Part shown: in pieces, positions 1-8,374 of the stretch
Position numbering within the stretch: position 1 is the first letter of the stretch
How the letters are laid out: each line of letters opens with the position of its first letter
Assembly (NCBI RefSeq): GCF_000633395.1
Contig: NZ_AYMU01000002.1
Span: 558,001-622,000, forward strand
Direction of reading: 5' to 3'
Source: Pseudomonas sp. PH1b
Lineage (GTDB): Bacteria; Pseudomonadota; Gammaproteobacteria; Pseudomonadales; Pseudomonadaceae
DNA: 64,000 nt
Position numbers and translations under genes: made by a program
The notes under the pieces: generated by a model
The model's input: the letters and a program-made list of their open reading frames with translations, nothing else
The model's database searches: none
What the model was told of the DNA's origin: nothing

Positions 1-683
1 GGCTGGCGCTGGCGGCGGTGCTGTTGCTGGGGCCGCGCAACGGCCGGTATCGCGACGGCAAGCTGGTGGCGTTCGCGCCATCGAGCATTCCCTTCCTGGC
101 CCTGGGATCGTGGATCCTGATTGTCGGCTGGTTCGGCTTCAACGTGATGAGCGCCCAGACCTTGCAGGGTGTCAGTGGGCTGGTGGCGGTGAACTCGCTG
201 ATGGCCATGGTGGGCGGCACGGTGGCGGCGTTGATTGTCGGGCGCAATGACCCGGGCTTCTTGCACAACGGCCCGCTGGCCGGGCTGGTGGCGATCTGCG
301 CCGGCTCGGACTTGATGCATCCGGTGGGGGCGCTGGTCACCGGGGCGATTGCCGGGGCCCTGTTCGTCTGGTGCTTCATTGCCGCCCAGAGCCAATGGAA
401 GATCGACGACGTGCTCGGGGTCTGGCCGCTGCACGGTTTGTGTGGCGTGTGGGGCGGTATCGCTTGCGGGATCTTTGGCCAGAGTGCCCTGGGCGGGTTG
501 GGCGGTGTCAGCCTGATCAGCCAGTTGATCGGCACCGGCCTGGGGGTGGCGGTGGCGCTGCTGGGAGGCTTTGCCGTGTATGGGGTGATCAAGGCCTGCT
601 GCGGGCTGCGCCTGACCCAGGAGCAGGAGTATTACGGCGCCGACCTGTCGCTGCACAAGATCGGTGCGGTGAGCCAGGACTGA
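1..683 (+). CDS. amtB: Ammonium transporter, AmtB family (5' end missing)
   Basis: The reading frame is open from the first bases of the window and ends with TGA at 681-683, so only about the last 226 residues are present. They are strongly hydrophobic with several membrane segments. They contain family signatures: a GWFGFN segment after a tryptophan-rich helix, and a PLHGLCGVWGG segment matching the conserved pore-histidine helix of Amt/Rh channels. The protein would conduct ammonium/ammonia across the inner membrane. The C-terminal tail is short. No glnK is visible on this side; it usually lies upstream and would be outside the window. The family call is secure, the exact paralogue is not. 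Confidence 0.88.
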   Translation, partial: LALAAVLLLGPRNGRYRDGKLVAFAPSSIPFLALGSWILIVGWFGFNVMSAQTLQGVSGLVAVNSLMAMVGGTVAALIVGRNDPGFLHNGPLAGLVAICAGSDLMHPVGALVTGAIAGALFVWCFIAAQSQWKIDDVLGVWPLHGLCGVWGGIACGIFGQSALGGLGGVSLISQLIGTGLGVAVALLGGFAVYGVIKACCGLRLTQEQEYYGADLSLHKIGAVSQD

Positions 684-745
684 CGCTCCACGGTAGGGGC
701 TCAGGGCCCTGGCCGCTTGATGGCCAGGGTCGATGCCGAGGGCGT

Positions 746-2701
746 TCAACCGGCCTGCAGGCGCGTTTCGCAGGCTTCGACGGCCTCCTGTGAGCCGGAC
801 ACCAGCACCCGGTCGCCGGCCTGCAGGCGCGGGGTCGGGTTCAGGGGCAGGTCGCTGCCATTGCGCTGCACGGCGCGTACGTCCACGCCCAGTTGTTCCA
901 GGGCCAGTTCTTCCAGCAACTGGTTGCAGGCGCGGGCCCCGGCATCGAGTTTCACCGCATGCATCTGCACCGCAGCGGGCTCACTGTTGTCCAGTGGGGT
1001 GCTCTGGGCTCCGAGGTAGAAACCATGCAGCAGGCGATAGCGGCTGTGGCGCACTTCATCCACCGTGCGCTGCACCCGCTGCTCCGGCAGGCCCAGCATG
1101 ATCAGGGCGTGGGAGGCGAGCATCAGGCTCGACTCCAGCAGTTCGGGCACCACTTCATTGGCGCCGGCGGCCTTGAGCTCGGCCAGCTGGCTGTCATCGC
1201 GGGTGCGCACCAGGATCGGCACGGTGCGGTCCAGGCGGCGAGCAGCCTTGAGTACATTCAGGGCGATGTCGGTCTTGTCCACCGCGATCACCAGCAGCCG
1301 GGCCCGTTCCAGGCCGACGGCCGCCAGCAGGTCGCTGCGCCGGCAGTCGCCATAGTGCACGCAGCTTTCCGCCGCCGAGGCTTCCTGGACCCGGACCGGA
1401 TCATCGTCCAGGGCGATGTAGCGCAGTTGCTCGTGACGCAGGAAGCGCCCGATGGACTGGCCGACCCGGCCATACCCGCAGATCAGCACATGGCCTTGCA
1501 ATTGCGCGTTCTGCGCGCTGATTTCCTCCAGTTGCGCGGCCTGGTTGGGCTTGCGGTGCAGGCGCGCGGTGATCAGCGGTGCGGCCCGCAGCAGCAGTGG
1601 CGTCAGCAGCATGGAGCAGAAGGTGGCGGCCAGCAGCAGGCTGCTGATCTGTGGTGGAATCATCTGGCTGAGTTGCATTTGCGCCATCAGCGCGAAGCAG
1701 AATTCACCGCCCTGGGCCAGGGCCAGGCCGCTGCGCCAGGCAGTCTCGCCGTCGCTGCCGCGCAGCTTGAGCAGGGCGGCCACCACGCTGCCCTTGATCA
1801 GCAGCAGGGCCAGGGTCAGGCCGAGAATCAGCAGGCTATGGTCGAGGAACAGTTGCAGGTCGATGAGCATGCCGATGCTGACGAAGAACAAGCCCAGGAG
1901 AATGTCGCGGAACGGGCGGATGTCGGCTTCGATCTGGTGCCGGTAGTGGCTTTCCCCCAGCAGCATGCCGGCGAGGAAGGCCCCCAGGGCCGGGGACAGG
2001 CCCAGCAGGTGAGTGAGCCAGGCGGTCAGCAGGACGATCACCAGGGCCAGCAACACGAACAGCTCGGCGGAGTGGGAAGCGGCCACTTCGTGGAACAGCC
2101 GCGGCAGTAGCCAGCGGCTGGCCAGCAGCAGGCCAACGAACAGCACCAGGGTCTTGCCCAGGGTTGCGGGCAGGGCCCAGTACCAGGCCTGGTCGCTGTG
2201 GCCGGCAAAGACCGGGACCAGGGTCAGCAACAGCACGGCCACCACGTCCTGGAACAGCAGCACGCCGATGGCGTTCTGGCCGTGGCTGCTGAAAATCTCG
2301 CCGAGGCTGGTCAGCTCCTTGCTGACGATGGCGGTGGAGGACAGGGCCAGGCCCGTGCCGAGCATCAGTGCCGAGGTCAGGGACATGCCGAACAGGGCCA
2401 GCAACAGACCGAGGATCAGGCCGCTGCACAGCACCTGCAGGCTGCCCAGGCCAAACACCACGCGGCGCAGGGCGAGCATCTTCGACAGGGAGAATTCCAG
2501 GCCCAGGGAGAACAGCAGGAACACCACCCCCAGCTCCGCCAGGTCCGGCAGGTCTTCACTGTCGTTGACCCAGTCCAGGGCGGTGGGCCCGACCATCAGC
2601 CCGACGGACAGGTAGCCCAGCACCGGGGGCAGGCTCAGGCGCCGGAACAGCGCGATGACCACCAGGGACGAGGCGAGAATGATCAGTAGATTGGCAAACA
2701 A
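746..2701 (-). CDS. Kef/YbaL-type monovalent cation:proton antiporter (CPA2) with TrkA domains
   Basis: A 651-residue inner-membrane antiporter. About 380 N-terminal residues form the roughly 12-helix Na+/H+ exchanger domain of the CPA2 family (an LGYLxVGLxVGP segment near the start, FFVSIGM in mid-domain). A cytoplasmic TrkA-N/RCK domain begins near residue 404 with the nucleotide-binding motif GYGRVG, and a TrkA-C domain ends the protein (LPLNPTPRLQAGDRVLV). The start chosen is TTG at 2701, because GGAG sits 7 bases upstream and the protein then begins directly with a membrane segment. An in-frame ATG at 2734 would add 11 residues without a better ribosome site. It likely exchanges K+ or Na+ for H+. 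YbaL-like and KefB/C-like assignments cannot be separated by eye. Confidence 0.87.
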   Translation of the reverse strand: MFANLLIILASSLVVIALFRRLSLPPVLGYLSVGLMVGPTALDWVNDSEDLPDLAELGVVFLLFSLGLEFSLSKMLALRRVVFGLGSLQVLCSGLILGLLLALFGMSLTSALMLGTGLALSSTAIVSKELTSLGEIFSSHGQNAIGVLLFQDVVAVLLLTLVPVFAGHSDQAWYWALPATLGKTLVLFVGLLLASRWLLPRLFHEVAASHSAELFVLLALVIVLLTAWLTHLLGLSPALGAFLAGMLLGESHYRHQIEADIRPFRDILLGLFFVSIGMLIDLQLFLDHSLLILGLTLALLLIKGSVVAALLKLRGSDGETAWRSGLALAQGGEFCFALMAQMQLSQMIPPQISSLLLAATFCSMLLTPLLLRAAPLITARLHRKPNQAAQLEEISAQNAQLQGHVLICGYGRVGQSIGRFLRHEQLRYIALDDDPVRVQEASAAESCVHYGDCRRSDLLAAVGLERARLLVIAVDKTDIALNVLKAARRLDRTVPILVRTRDDSQLAELKAAGANEVVPELLESSLMLASHALIMLGLPEQRVQRTVDEVRHSRYRLLHGFYLGAQSTPLDNSEPAAVQMHAVKLDAGARACNQLLEELALEQLGVDVRAVQRNGSDLPLNPTPRLQAGDRVLVSGSQEAVEACETRLQAG

Positions 2702-2942
2702 CGGGCATCTCCGGACAAGGGGCAGGCAGGGCAAAGACTAGAGGCAAAAAGGCGGGGAGGATTACCCGGGCGACGGAAAACGGCCCTGACTCACGTCATT
2801 CTTTATCGAGAATGTCTCATCTTCACGAGCCTTCGCTATGCTCAGGGTCTGTTGAAAAGGCTGTGCTCGAGCAGTTTTCACACAACCTGCCGGGCTGCGG
2901 TTTTATCCACAGGACCCTGCCAGTGAGGAGCCGGAGAGGTTT

Positions 2943-4037
2943 ATGGAGCGTCTGTATTCTCTGCAAGGGCTGCGTGGTGCCGCGGTGCTGGGAGTGGTGC
3001 TGTTTCACATGATGTCGGTGGAGATCAAGTATTCCGGCGGCGACATCCTGCTGCCGGTATTCCTGAACTTTTTCCAGCTCGGGGTCGACCTGTTCTTCGT
3101 CATCAGTGGCTTCGTGATGGTGATCGTCAGTCGCGGGCGCTTTCAGAAAAGCCTCGAGACCCAGCGCTTCCTGTTCAATCGCCTGTCGCGGATCTACCCG
3201 ACGTACTGGCTGTATTTCTTCATCACCCTGGGGGTCTACCTGTGGCAACCCGGGCTGGTGAACAGCAGTCATGGCGGCTCGAACCTGTGGCTGTCCTTCC
3301 TGCTGTTGCCCAATGACCGGGTGTTGCTGGTGATGGTGGCCTGGTCGTTGCTTTTCGAGCTGTGGTTCTACCTGATGTTCACACTGTTCCTGTTCTTCAA
3401 GGAAAAGCGCCTGCCGCTGATCCTGCTGTTATGGGCGCTGGGTATCGTGCTGTTCAACCTGGTGCAGAACTGGCAGGACTATTCCCCGGCGTTGAAGATC
3501 ATGCTGCATCCCTATGCCCTGGAGTTCATCGCCGGTAGCGCACTGGCGCTGTTCTTCTACGGTCCCCACAGCGCCAAGGTGCCCACGGTGCTGGTCTGGG
3601 CGGCATTGGCGGCGGTCTTTCTGCTGGGGATTCCGCTGATCTACGCCTACCAGCTGTTCTTCACCGAGGGGTTGCCGAGAATGCTGGCGGTGGGGCTAAC
3701 CTTCGGCACCCTGGTGCTGTCCCTGGCCTTGCTGGAGCGACGGCAACTGATCCGGATACCAGCGTTTCTTACCGCCACCGGAGACATGTCCTACACCATC
3801 TACCTGTCCCACCTGCTGGTGCTGGGGGTGGTGGGGCGAGCCTGGCAGGTGATCGGTTCCTGGCCCGGCAGCTATGTGGACAACCTGGTGTTCTGCCTGC
3901 TGATGATGACCGCGGTGGTCTGCTATGGCTGGGTCGGCTATCACTTCTACGAGAAGCCGATCCTCGATCGTGCCACGGCCTACTGCAAGCGGCGCTTCAG
4001 TTCTGGCACAAAACGCAAACATTACGACCCGGTGTAA
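2943..4037 (+). CDS. Membrane O-acyltransferase (acyltransferase 3 family)
   Basis: A 364-residue protein with about ten hydrophobic segments. The N-terminal signature of acyltransferase-3 proteins is clear: a YSLQGLRGAAVLGVVLFHM segment in which the RG and the helix-1 histidine are the conserved positions, followed by GVDLFFVISGF and a RLSRIYPTYW segment. These enzymes usually acylate sugars of surface or exopolysaccharides (OatA, NodX and O-antigen acetylases). The ATG at 2943 is preceded by GGAGAGG. The gene is followed after 36 bases by a second acyltransferase on the same strand. The psl operon, which in P. aeruginosa includes the acyltransferase pslL, lies about 5 kb away, so decoration of that polymer is a reasonable but unproven role. 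Confidence 0.85.
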   Translation: MERLYSLQGLRGAAVLGVVLFHMMSVEIKYSGGDILLPVFLNFFQLGVDLFFVISGFVMVIVSRGRFQKSLETQRFLFNRLSRIYPTYWLYFFITLGVYLWQPGLVNSSHGGSNLWLSFLLLPNDRVLLVMVAWSLLFELWFYLMFTLFLFFKEKRLPLILLLWALGIVLFNLVQNWQDYSPALKIMLHPYALEFIAGSALALFFYGPHSAKVPTVLVWAALAAVFLLGIPLIYAYQLFFTEGLPRMLAVGLTFGTLVLSLALLERRQLIRIPAFLTATGDMSYTIYLSHLLVLGVVGRAWQVIGSWPGSYVDNLVFCLLMMTAVVCYGWVGYHFYEKPILDRATAYCKRRFSSGTKRKHYDPV

Positions 4038-4073
4038 TACCCGGATTCTTCCTGTTCATTCGGGTGGTCATCG

Positions 4074-5045
4074 ATGCCGAAAGTCCTCAATGCGAACCTC
4101 GACGCCCTGAAGGTCCTGCTGGCGGTAATGGTGGTGCTGCTGCACTGCAAGCTGCTGGGGGGCAATTACACCTGGGCCGGCTACCTGCTGTGCAACGGCC
4201 TGTTCCGGGTCGCGGTACCGACGTTTTTCATCATCAATGGCTACTACCTGTACCAGTCCCTGAGCGGCGGTCATTCCTTTGCCCAGTGGTTCAAGCGCTG
4301 CCTGTTGATCTACCTGTTCTGGATGCTGGTCTACAGCCCGCAGTACGTGGATCCGGCGACCCTCCTCAGCCTCGGCGGGGTGCTGGGGCTGTTGAAGAAA
4401 CTGCTGATCGGCTATTTTCACCTGTGGTACCTGCTGGGCATGCTCGGTGGCGGAGTGATGCTGCTGGTGCTGCGCAACTGGCGTTCGAGCGCCCTGATCG
4501 GCCTGGTCCTGGTGACGTTCCTGAGCGGTCTGTGCCTGCAGTACGCACGGGTTTACTACGAACTGCCCAACGTGTTTCTCCAGCACTTCAACCAGAACGA
4601 CTACACCGCACGCAACTTCCTGTTCATGGGGTTTCCGTTCATGGCCATCGGCTTTCTCTGCGCACGCCATCGCCTGGAACAACGCATCAGCCGGCGCAGC
4701 CTGTGGTGCTGGCTGATTCTCGGGCTGGGAGCGATCCTGGCTGAGGCCGGGCTGAACTTCGCCCTGCGGGCCGACGTCGAGCAGAACTTCGATTTTCTCG
4801 CGTCATTGCTGGTGCTGACCCCGGCGCTGTTTCTGTTGCCGATGGTGTATGTCCGGGGCAGCGAGAGCAATTTCGCCGCGAAACTGTCGTCCGCGGTGTA
4901 TTACGTGCACCCCTGGTTCATCTTCGCAGCCCTGTCCCTGGGACTGGCCTACGGCAACCTGATGGCGGGGCTGGTACTGGTGCTGGCCTTTGGTGTGGCG
5001 CCGTTGCTGATCCTGGCCAGCCGTCGAGTCCGCTTCATTCTGTGA
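4074..5045 (+). CDS. Second acyltransferase-3-like membrane protein
   Basis: A 323-residue polytopic protein with the shorter acyltransferase-3 layout: LDALKVLLAVMVVLLHC at the N terminus (conserved helix-1 histidine), then VAVPTFFIINGYYLY, which matches the PxFFxxSGxxL region. The C terminus has a typical SSAVYYVHPWF segment. It resembles WecH/PslL-type O-acetyltransferases more than the gene before it. It follows that gene by 36 bases on the same strand, so the two are probably co-transcribed. The substrate is unknown; a surface polysaccharide is inferred from family and nearby genes. Confidence 0.78.
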   Translation: MPKVLNANLDALKVLLAVMVVLLHCKLLGGNYTWAGYLLCNGLFRVAVPTFFIINGYYLYQSLSGGHSFAQWFKRCLLIYLFWMLVYSPQYVDPATLLSLGGVLGLLKKLLIGYFHLWYLLGMLGGGVMLLVLRNWRSSALIGLVLVTFLSGLCLQYARVYYELPNVFLQHFNQNDYTARNFLFMGFPFMAIGFLCARHRLEQRISRRSLWCWLILGLGAILAEAGLNFALRADVEQNFDFLASLLVLTPALFLLPMVYVRGSESNFAAKLSSAVYYVHPWFIFAALSLGLAYGNLMAGLVLVLAFGVAPLLILASRRVRFIL

Positions 5046-5115
5046 AGGCTGCCTGGTCGACGGCTTTTTCTCACCGGCCTAGAATAATCACCGGTTCTTT
5101 TATGGTTGCCCTGTC

Positions 5116-5352
5116 ATGCCCCCTGAATGTCAATTGTTCGGCACCCTTGGTTGCCACCTGTGCGAGCTGGCCGAAGCCGAGTTGATGCCACTGGTGGAGC
5201 ACGGCCTGATGGTCGAGCTGGTGGACATCGCCGAGAGCCAGGAGCTGTTCGACGCCTACGGCCTGCGCATCCCGGTCTTGTGCCGGGTGGACACCGGCCT
5301 CGAGCTGAACTGGCCCTTCGATGCAGAGCAGGTGGTGGCGTTCCTGCGCTGA
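5116..5352 (+). CDS. Glutaredoxin-family (DUF836) small thiol protein
   Basis: A 78-residue cytoplasmic protein with a thioredoxin-like fold pattern. A first strand (CQLFGTLGCHLC) contains a CxxC active-site motif, Cys-His-Leu-Cys. A cis-proline strand (RIPVLCRV) and a short C-terminal helix (DAEQVVAFLR) follow. The length and layout fit the DUF836 glutaredoxin-like family common in gammaproteobacteria, which lacks an assigned substrate. It stands between the acyltransferase pair and an SOS-box promoter, and has 111 bases between its stop and the next start. Confidence 0.82.
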   Translation: MPPECQLFGTLGCHLCELAEAELMPLVEHGLMVELVDIAESQELFDAYGLRIPVLCRVDTGLELNWPFDAEQVVAFLR

Positions 5353-5429
5353 GACGGGGCCCGGCCCGAAGCGGCCTCCGCCTGTCGCTCGCGACGGGAA
5401 TTCGTTGGCGAGATCCGTCGATTCGGTTA

Positions 5430-5445
5430 CTGTATGCATATACAG
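5430..5445. promoter_or_regulatory. LexA (SOS) box
   Basis: CTGTATGCATATACAG fits the gammaproteobacterial SOS operator CTG-N10-CAG, with the expected alternating TA-rich centre and near-perfect dyad symmetry. It lies 18 bases before the ATG of the S24-like gene, well placed to overlap the promoter or transcript start. A DNA-damage-inducible transcript covering the next one or two genes is inferred. Confidence 0.85.
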
Positions 5446-5463
5446 CAATCGAGGAATCTCGCC

Positions 5464-5910
5464 ATGTCTCTCACTTTCCTGACCGGTACCGAACGCTCGC
5501 AACCGTTGCCAGCCCGTTTCCTGAATCCGGTCGACAGCGACGGCGTCTCTTTGACCTCAGGCCCCACCGGCAGCGGTTTTTCCCTCGACCGGACCCTGGG
5601 GCTGGGCGCTCCGGGCATCCATGGTCTGCTGGTGGATGACGACAACCTGCTGGGGTTCGGCATCTATCCGGGCGATCGGCTGATCGTCGATCGCTCGGCC
5701 ACGCCGGTGGTGGACCAGTACTTGGTCGTGCGTCCCCGAGGCTGCGACGAATATTCCCTGCGCCTGCTGGCCCCCGATCCACGTGGCGGCCTGCTGCTCA
5801 AGGCGGCGCGGCCTTCAATCCCTTCCATTGTTCTGGATGACCTGGGCTCGATCGAGATCTGGGGAGCGGTGCTGTGGGTGGTCAGTTATGTAGGGCGCAA
5901 GCAGCCTTGA
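5464..5910 (+). CDS. LexA/UmuD-like S24-fold protein lacking the catalytic Ser/Lys pair
   Basis: A 148-residue protein. The C-terminal half matches the LexA/UmuD fold: GIYPGDRLIVDRS aligns with the LexA stretch GIMDGDLLAV, and a later DEYSLRLL stretch aligns with the strand carrying the LexA catalytic Lys156. Anchoring on these blocks places Asn (in DDDNLL) where LexA has Ser119 and Arg (in SLRLL) where it has Lys156, so self-cleavage is predicted to be lost. There is no N-terminal helix-turn-helix, so it is UmuD-like rather than a repressor. The start is ATG 5464, with GAGGA 8 bases upstream; an ATG at 5434 lies inside the LexA box. No umuC or imuB gene follows. It is probably DNA-damage-induced; the function is unknown. 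Confidence 0.75.
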   Translation: MSLTFLTGTERSQPLPARFLNPVDSDGVSLTSGPTGSGFSLDRTLGLGAPGIHGLLVDDDNLLGFGIYPGDRLIVDRSATPVVDQYLVVRPRGCDEYSLRLLAPDPRGGLLLKAARPSIPSIVLDDLGSIEIWGAVLWVVSYVGRKQP

Positions 5911-5948
5911 TGGGATGTGGCGGACGATTCAAACCGTTAAAGGAATAA

Positions 5949-6272
5949 ATGATGGTCAATGTCGAACAACTGAAAAACAGCGTGAACAGCATGTCCACCG
6001 ATGTGGTCCGCGAGGCGGTGCTTGAGCTGCGCCTGGATGGCCTGGTCACCGAGGGCAAGACACCGTTCAACAAGCTGCACTTCAACACCTGCTTTGCCGA
6101 GATCGAGGCCTTGTTCCAGCGTGCCGGCTACCACCGGCAGCTGGATGTGGTGGGCTACCAGGGGTTGCTCTATGCACTCTATGATCCGGGCCGCTGGGAG
6201 GCCGTGGATGTGTTGCGCTGGCTGAAGGAATTCACCGAGGCGGCGGCCCAGGCCAAGCAGTCCTGCGCCTGA
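5949..6272 (+). CDS. Small hypothetical protein, likely SOS co-transcribed
   Basis: A 107-residue acidic, mostly helical cytoplasmic protein with no signal peptide or membrane segment. It starts 38 bases after the S24-like gene on the same strand, with no terminator between, so it probably shares the LexA-controlled transcript. AGGA precedes the tandem ATGATG start. The sequence (LELRLDGLVTEGKTPFNKLHF, then YQGLLYALYDPGRW) does not let me name a family. It resembles small conserved Pseudomonas proteins of unknown function. Confidence 0.7.
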   Translation: MMVNVEQLKNSVNSMSTDVVREAVLELRLDGLVTEGKTPFNKLHFNTCFAEIEALFQRAGYHRQLDVVGYQGLLYALYDPGRWEAVDVLRWLKEFTEAAAQAKQSCA

Positions 6273-6350
6273 AGCAGGAGAAACTGCTCCTAGGTTCCTT
6301 GTGGCGGCTGTTGGATAATGCCGCCTTGCATTGAACCCTCGAGTTTTTGT

Positions 6351-7241
6351 ATGCCTTCCGCGAGTTTTTCTGCTGCACAGCATCAGGCCAGTACCCTGTA
6401 CCTGCCACCCGGTTCCTGGACCACAGTGCTGGATTGCCTGTGCGATCACTTCAAGGCCATCAGCCGTGAACAGTGGCTGGATCGCATTGCCCGGGGGCGA
6501 GTGCTGGACGGACAGGGCCAGCCCATCAGCCTGGATCTGGCGTACCGCGAAGGCCTGCGGATCCATTATTTTCGCGAGGTGCCGGACGAGAAGGTGATCC
6601 CGGTGCAGGAGACGATCCTGTACGCCGACGAACACCTGGTGGTGGCGGACAAGCCACACTTTCTTCCAGTGACCCCGGCAGGCGAGTACGTTGAACAGAC
6701 CTTGCTGCGACGCCTGATCCGGCGTCTGGACAACCCGCACCTGGTGCCCTTGCACCGCATCGATCGGCATACGGCAGGGTTGGTGCTGTTTTCCGCCGAT
6801 CCCGAGAGCCGCTCCGCCTATCAGGCATTGTTCCCTACCCGGCAGATCGAAAAGCGCTACGAGGCGATCGCCGGAGCCTTGCCCCACTTGAGCTTTCCCC
6901 GGGTGCACAAGAGCCGATTGGTGGACGGCGAGCCGTTTTTCCGCATGCAGGAAGGCGAGGGGCCGAGCAACACCGAAACCGTCATCGAGGTCAGGGAAAC
7001 GCACGGTGAGTTGTGGCGCTATGCCCTGTACCCGGTCACCGGCAAGAAGCACCAGCTGCGGGTGCACATGAGTGCCCTGGGGGCGGCGATCTGCAACGAC
7101 CCGTTCTATCCCGAGGTGCTCAAGGACGCCGAGGACGATCATGCCAACCCGCTGAAGCTCCTGGCCCAGGGGCTGCGTTTCATCGATCCGCTGACGGGGC
7201 AGGAACGGGAGTTCGAAAGCCGCCTCAGCCTGGCCTGGTGA
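6351..7241 (+). CDS. RluA-family pseudouridine synthase
   Basis: A 296-residue RNA-modifying enzyme that isomerises uridine to pseudouridine. The catalytic block VPLHRIDRHTAGLVLFS carries the active-site Asp within HRIDRxTxGL. The other family motifs follow in order: ADKPHFLPVTP upstream, and TGKKHQLRVHM downstream (the conserved RxH region). The N terminus (YLPPGSWTTVLDCLCDHF) is a short S4-like extension. The ATG at 6351 is chosen because the homologous part starts just after it; the ATG at 6318 would add 11 unlikely residues. The target RNA (rRNA or tRNA) cannot be read from the sequence. Confidence 0.88.
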   Translation: MPSASFSAAQHQASTLYLPPGSWTTVLDCLCDHFKAISREQWLDRIARGRVLDGQGQPISLDLAYREGLRIHYFREVPDEKVIPVQETILYADEHLVVADKPHFLPVTPAGEYVEQTLLRRLIRRLDNPHLVPLHRIDRHTAGLVLFSADPESRSAYQALFPTRQIEKRYEAIAGALPHLSFPRVHKSRLVDGEPFFRMQEGEGPSNTETVIEVRETHGELWRYALYPVTGKKHQLRVHMSALGAAICNDPFYPEVLKDAEDDHANPLKLLAQGLRFIDPLTGQEREFESRLSLAW

Positions 7242-7280
7242 ATGGCCACAACCACGGCTGACTCTTCGCGTCCCACAAAC

Positions 7281-7309
7281 AATAAAACCCGCACCAGGCG
7301 GGTTTTATT
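7281..7309. terminator. Bidirectional intrinsic terminator
   Basis: A perfect 12-base-pair stem (AATAAAACCCGC / GCGGGTTTTATT) closes a 5-base loop, with A-rich and T-rich flanks on both sides. It lies between the convergent pseudouridine synthase and lipoprotein genes and can serve both. Confidence 0.92.
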
Positions 7310-7334
7310 ATTTGCGCAGCGCCAGCCGTCGGGC

Positions 7335-7556
7335 TTACAGCTCTTTGACGGTGCGTACTTGATCCTTGTTGATACGAGTCTGCTTGCCGTCCAACTGCTC
7401 GAACTCGTAGAAGCCGGAATCCTTATCGTATTTAGGGGTGTCAACGGCCTGGATTTCGCGACCGTCATTCAGGGTGATCACTGACGGCGAAGCGCAACCG
7501 GCAAGCGTGGCCAGGCCCAGAGCGAGCATGAAAGTGGCGAGGGTCCGATGAGTCAT
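7335..7556 (-). CDS. YgdI/YgdR-family small lipoprotein
   Basis: A 73-residue secreted lipoprotein. It has an N-terminal signal (THRTLATFMLALGLATLAG) followed by the lipobox LAGC, giving a mature protein of about 53 residues. The mature domain (SVITLNDGREIQAVDTPKYD, then FYEFEQLDGKQTRINKDQV) is the SH3-like YgdI/YgdR (DUF903) module. The ATG at 7556 places the signal peptide correctly; a longer in-frame extension upstream has no secretory features. Its role in the envelope is not established. Confidence 0.9.
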   Translation of the reverse strand: MTHRTLATFMLALGLATLAGCASPSVITLNDGREIQAVDTPKYDKDSGFYEFEQLDGKQTRINKDQVRTVKEL

Positions 7557-7834
7557 TGTGTGTCTCCAAAATGGGTACTTTTGAGTGCTGGTCTTCAGAC
7601 GTATACAACGTCTGCAAGTTCCTTGGCCAGGGACATTCTGCCACGTTGTCGGATCGATCGCAGGCGTTCGCTGCAGCGGATCCACTGGCTGCGGGGCATC
7701 GCTGGTGCAGCGCATCTCTCGGCGACCTGGCGTTCAAGGGCCGGAGCGGGGGTGATTGCCAGCCCCCGGGCGGCGGCAGGGCAGAGGGCTGTGATATAAC
7801 AACGGGCTGTTTCTTCTACCACTGGATCGAGCCT

Positions 7835-8374
7835 ATGAAAGCCAAGGCGGACGTACCCTTTGCCCCATTGAACATTGCGGTGTTGACCGTCAGTGACACC
7901 CGTACCCTGGAAACCGATACCTCCGGACAGGTCTTCGTCGAGCGCCTGGGCGCTGCCGGCCATCGCCTGGCGGCGCGGGTCCTGCTCAAGGACGACCTGT
8001 ACAAGATTCGCGCCCAGGTCGCCACCTGGATCGCCGATGACGTGGTACAGGTGGTGTTGATCACCGGCGGCACCGGTTTCACCGGGCGCGACAGCACCCC
8101 GGAAGCGGTGTCCTGCCTGCTGGACAAGCAGGTCGACGGTTTCGGTGAACTGTTCCGGCAGATCTCGGTGGCAGACATTGGTACGTCCACCGTGCAATCC
8201 CGAGCCCTGGCCGGTCTGGCCAACGGCACCCTGGTGTGCTGCCTGCCGGGCTCGACCAATGCGGTCCGCACCGGCTGGGATGGGATTCTGGCCGAACAGC
8301 TGGACTCACGTCATCGGCCGTGCAACTTCGTCCCCCATTTGAAACAGGCCGCGCCCTGTGAATCCCGTGGGTAA
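7835..8374 (+). CDS. moaB: Molybdenum cofactor biosynthesis protein MoaB
   Basis: A 179-residue protein of the MogA/MoaB molybdopterin-binding family. The signatures are IAVLTVSDTR at the N terminus, LITGGTGFTGRDSTPEA in the middle (the GGTG nucleotide/MPT-binding loop), and a C-terminal CLPGSTNAVRTGWDGIL segment. In Pseudomonas, MoaB performs or supports adenylylation of molybdopterin before metal insertion. ATG 7835 gives the usual family length. The end overlaps the start of moeA by 17 bases, so the two are one transcription unit in the same pathway. Confidence 0.93.
   Translation: MKAKADVPFAPLNIAVLTVSDTRTLETDTSGQVFVERLGAAGHRLAARVLLKDDLYKIRAQVATWIADDVVQVVLITGGTGFTGRDSTPEAVSCLLDKQVDGFGELFRQISVADIGTSTVQSRALAGLANGTLVCCLPGSTNAVRTGWDGILAEQLDSRHRPCNFVPHLKQAAPCESRG

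Noticed and set aside
5434..5463. Upstream ATG for the S24-like gene
   Set aside because: It lies inside the LexA box and has no ribosome-binding site; ATG 5464 has GAGGA at proper distance.
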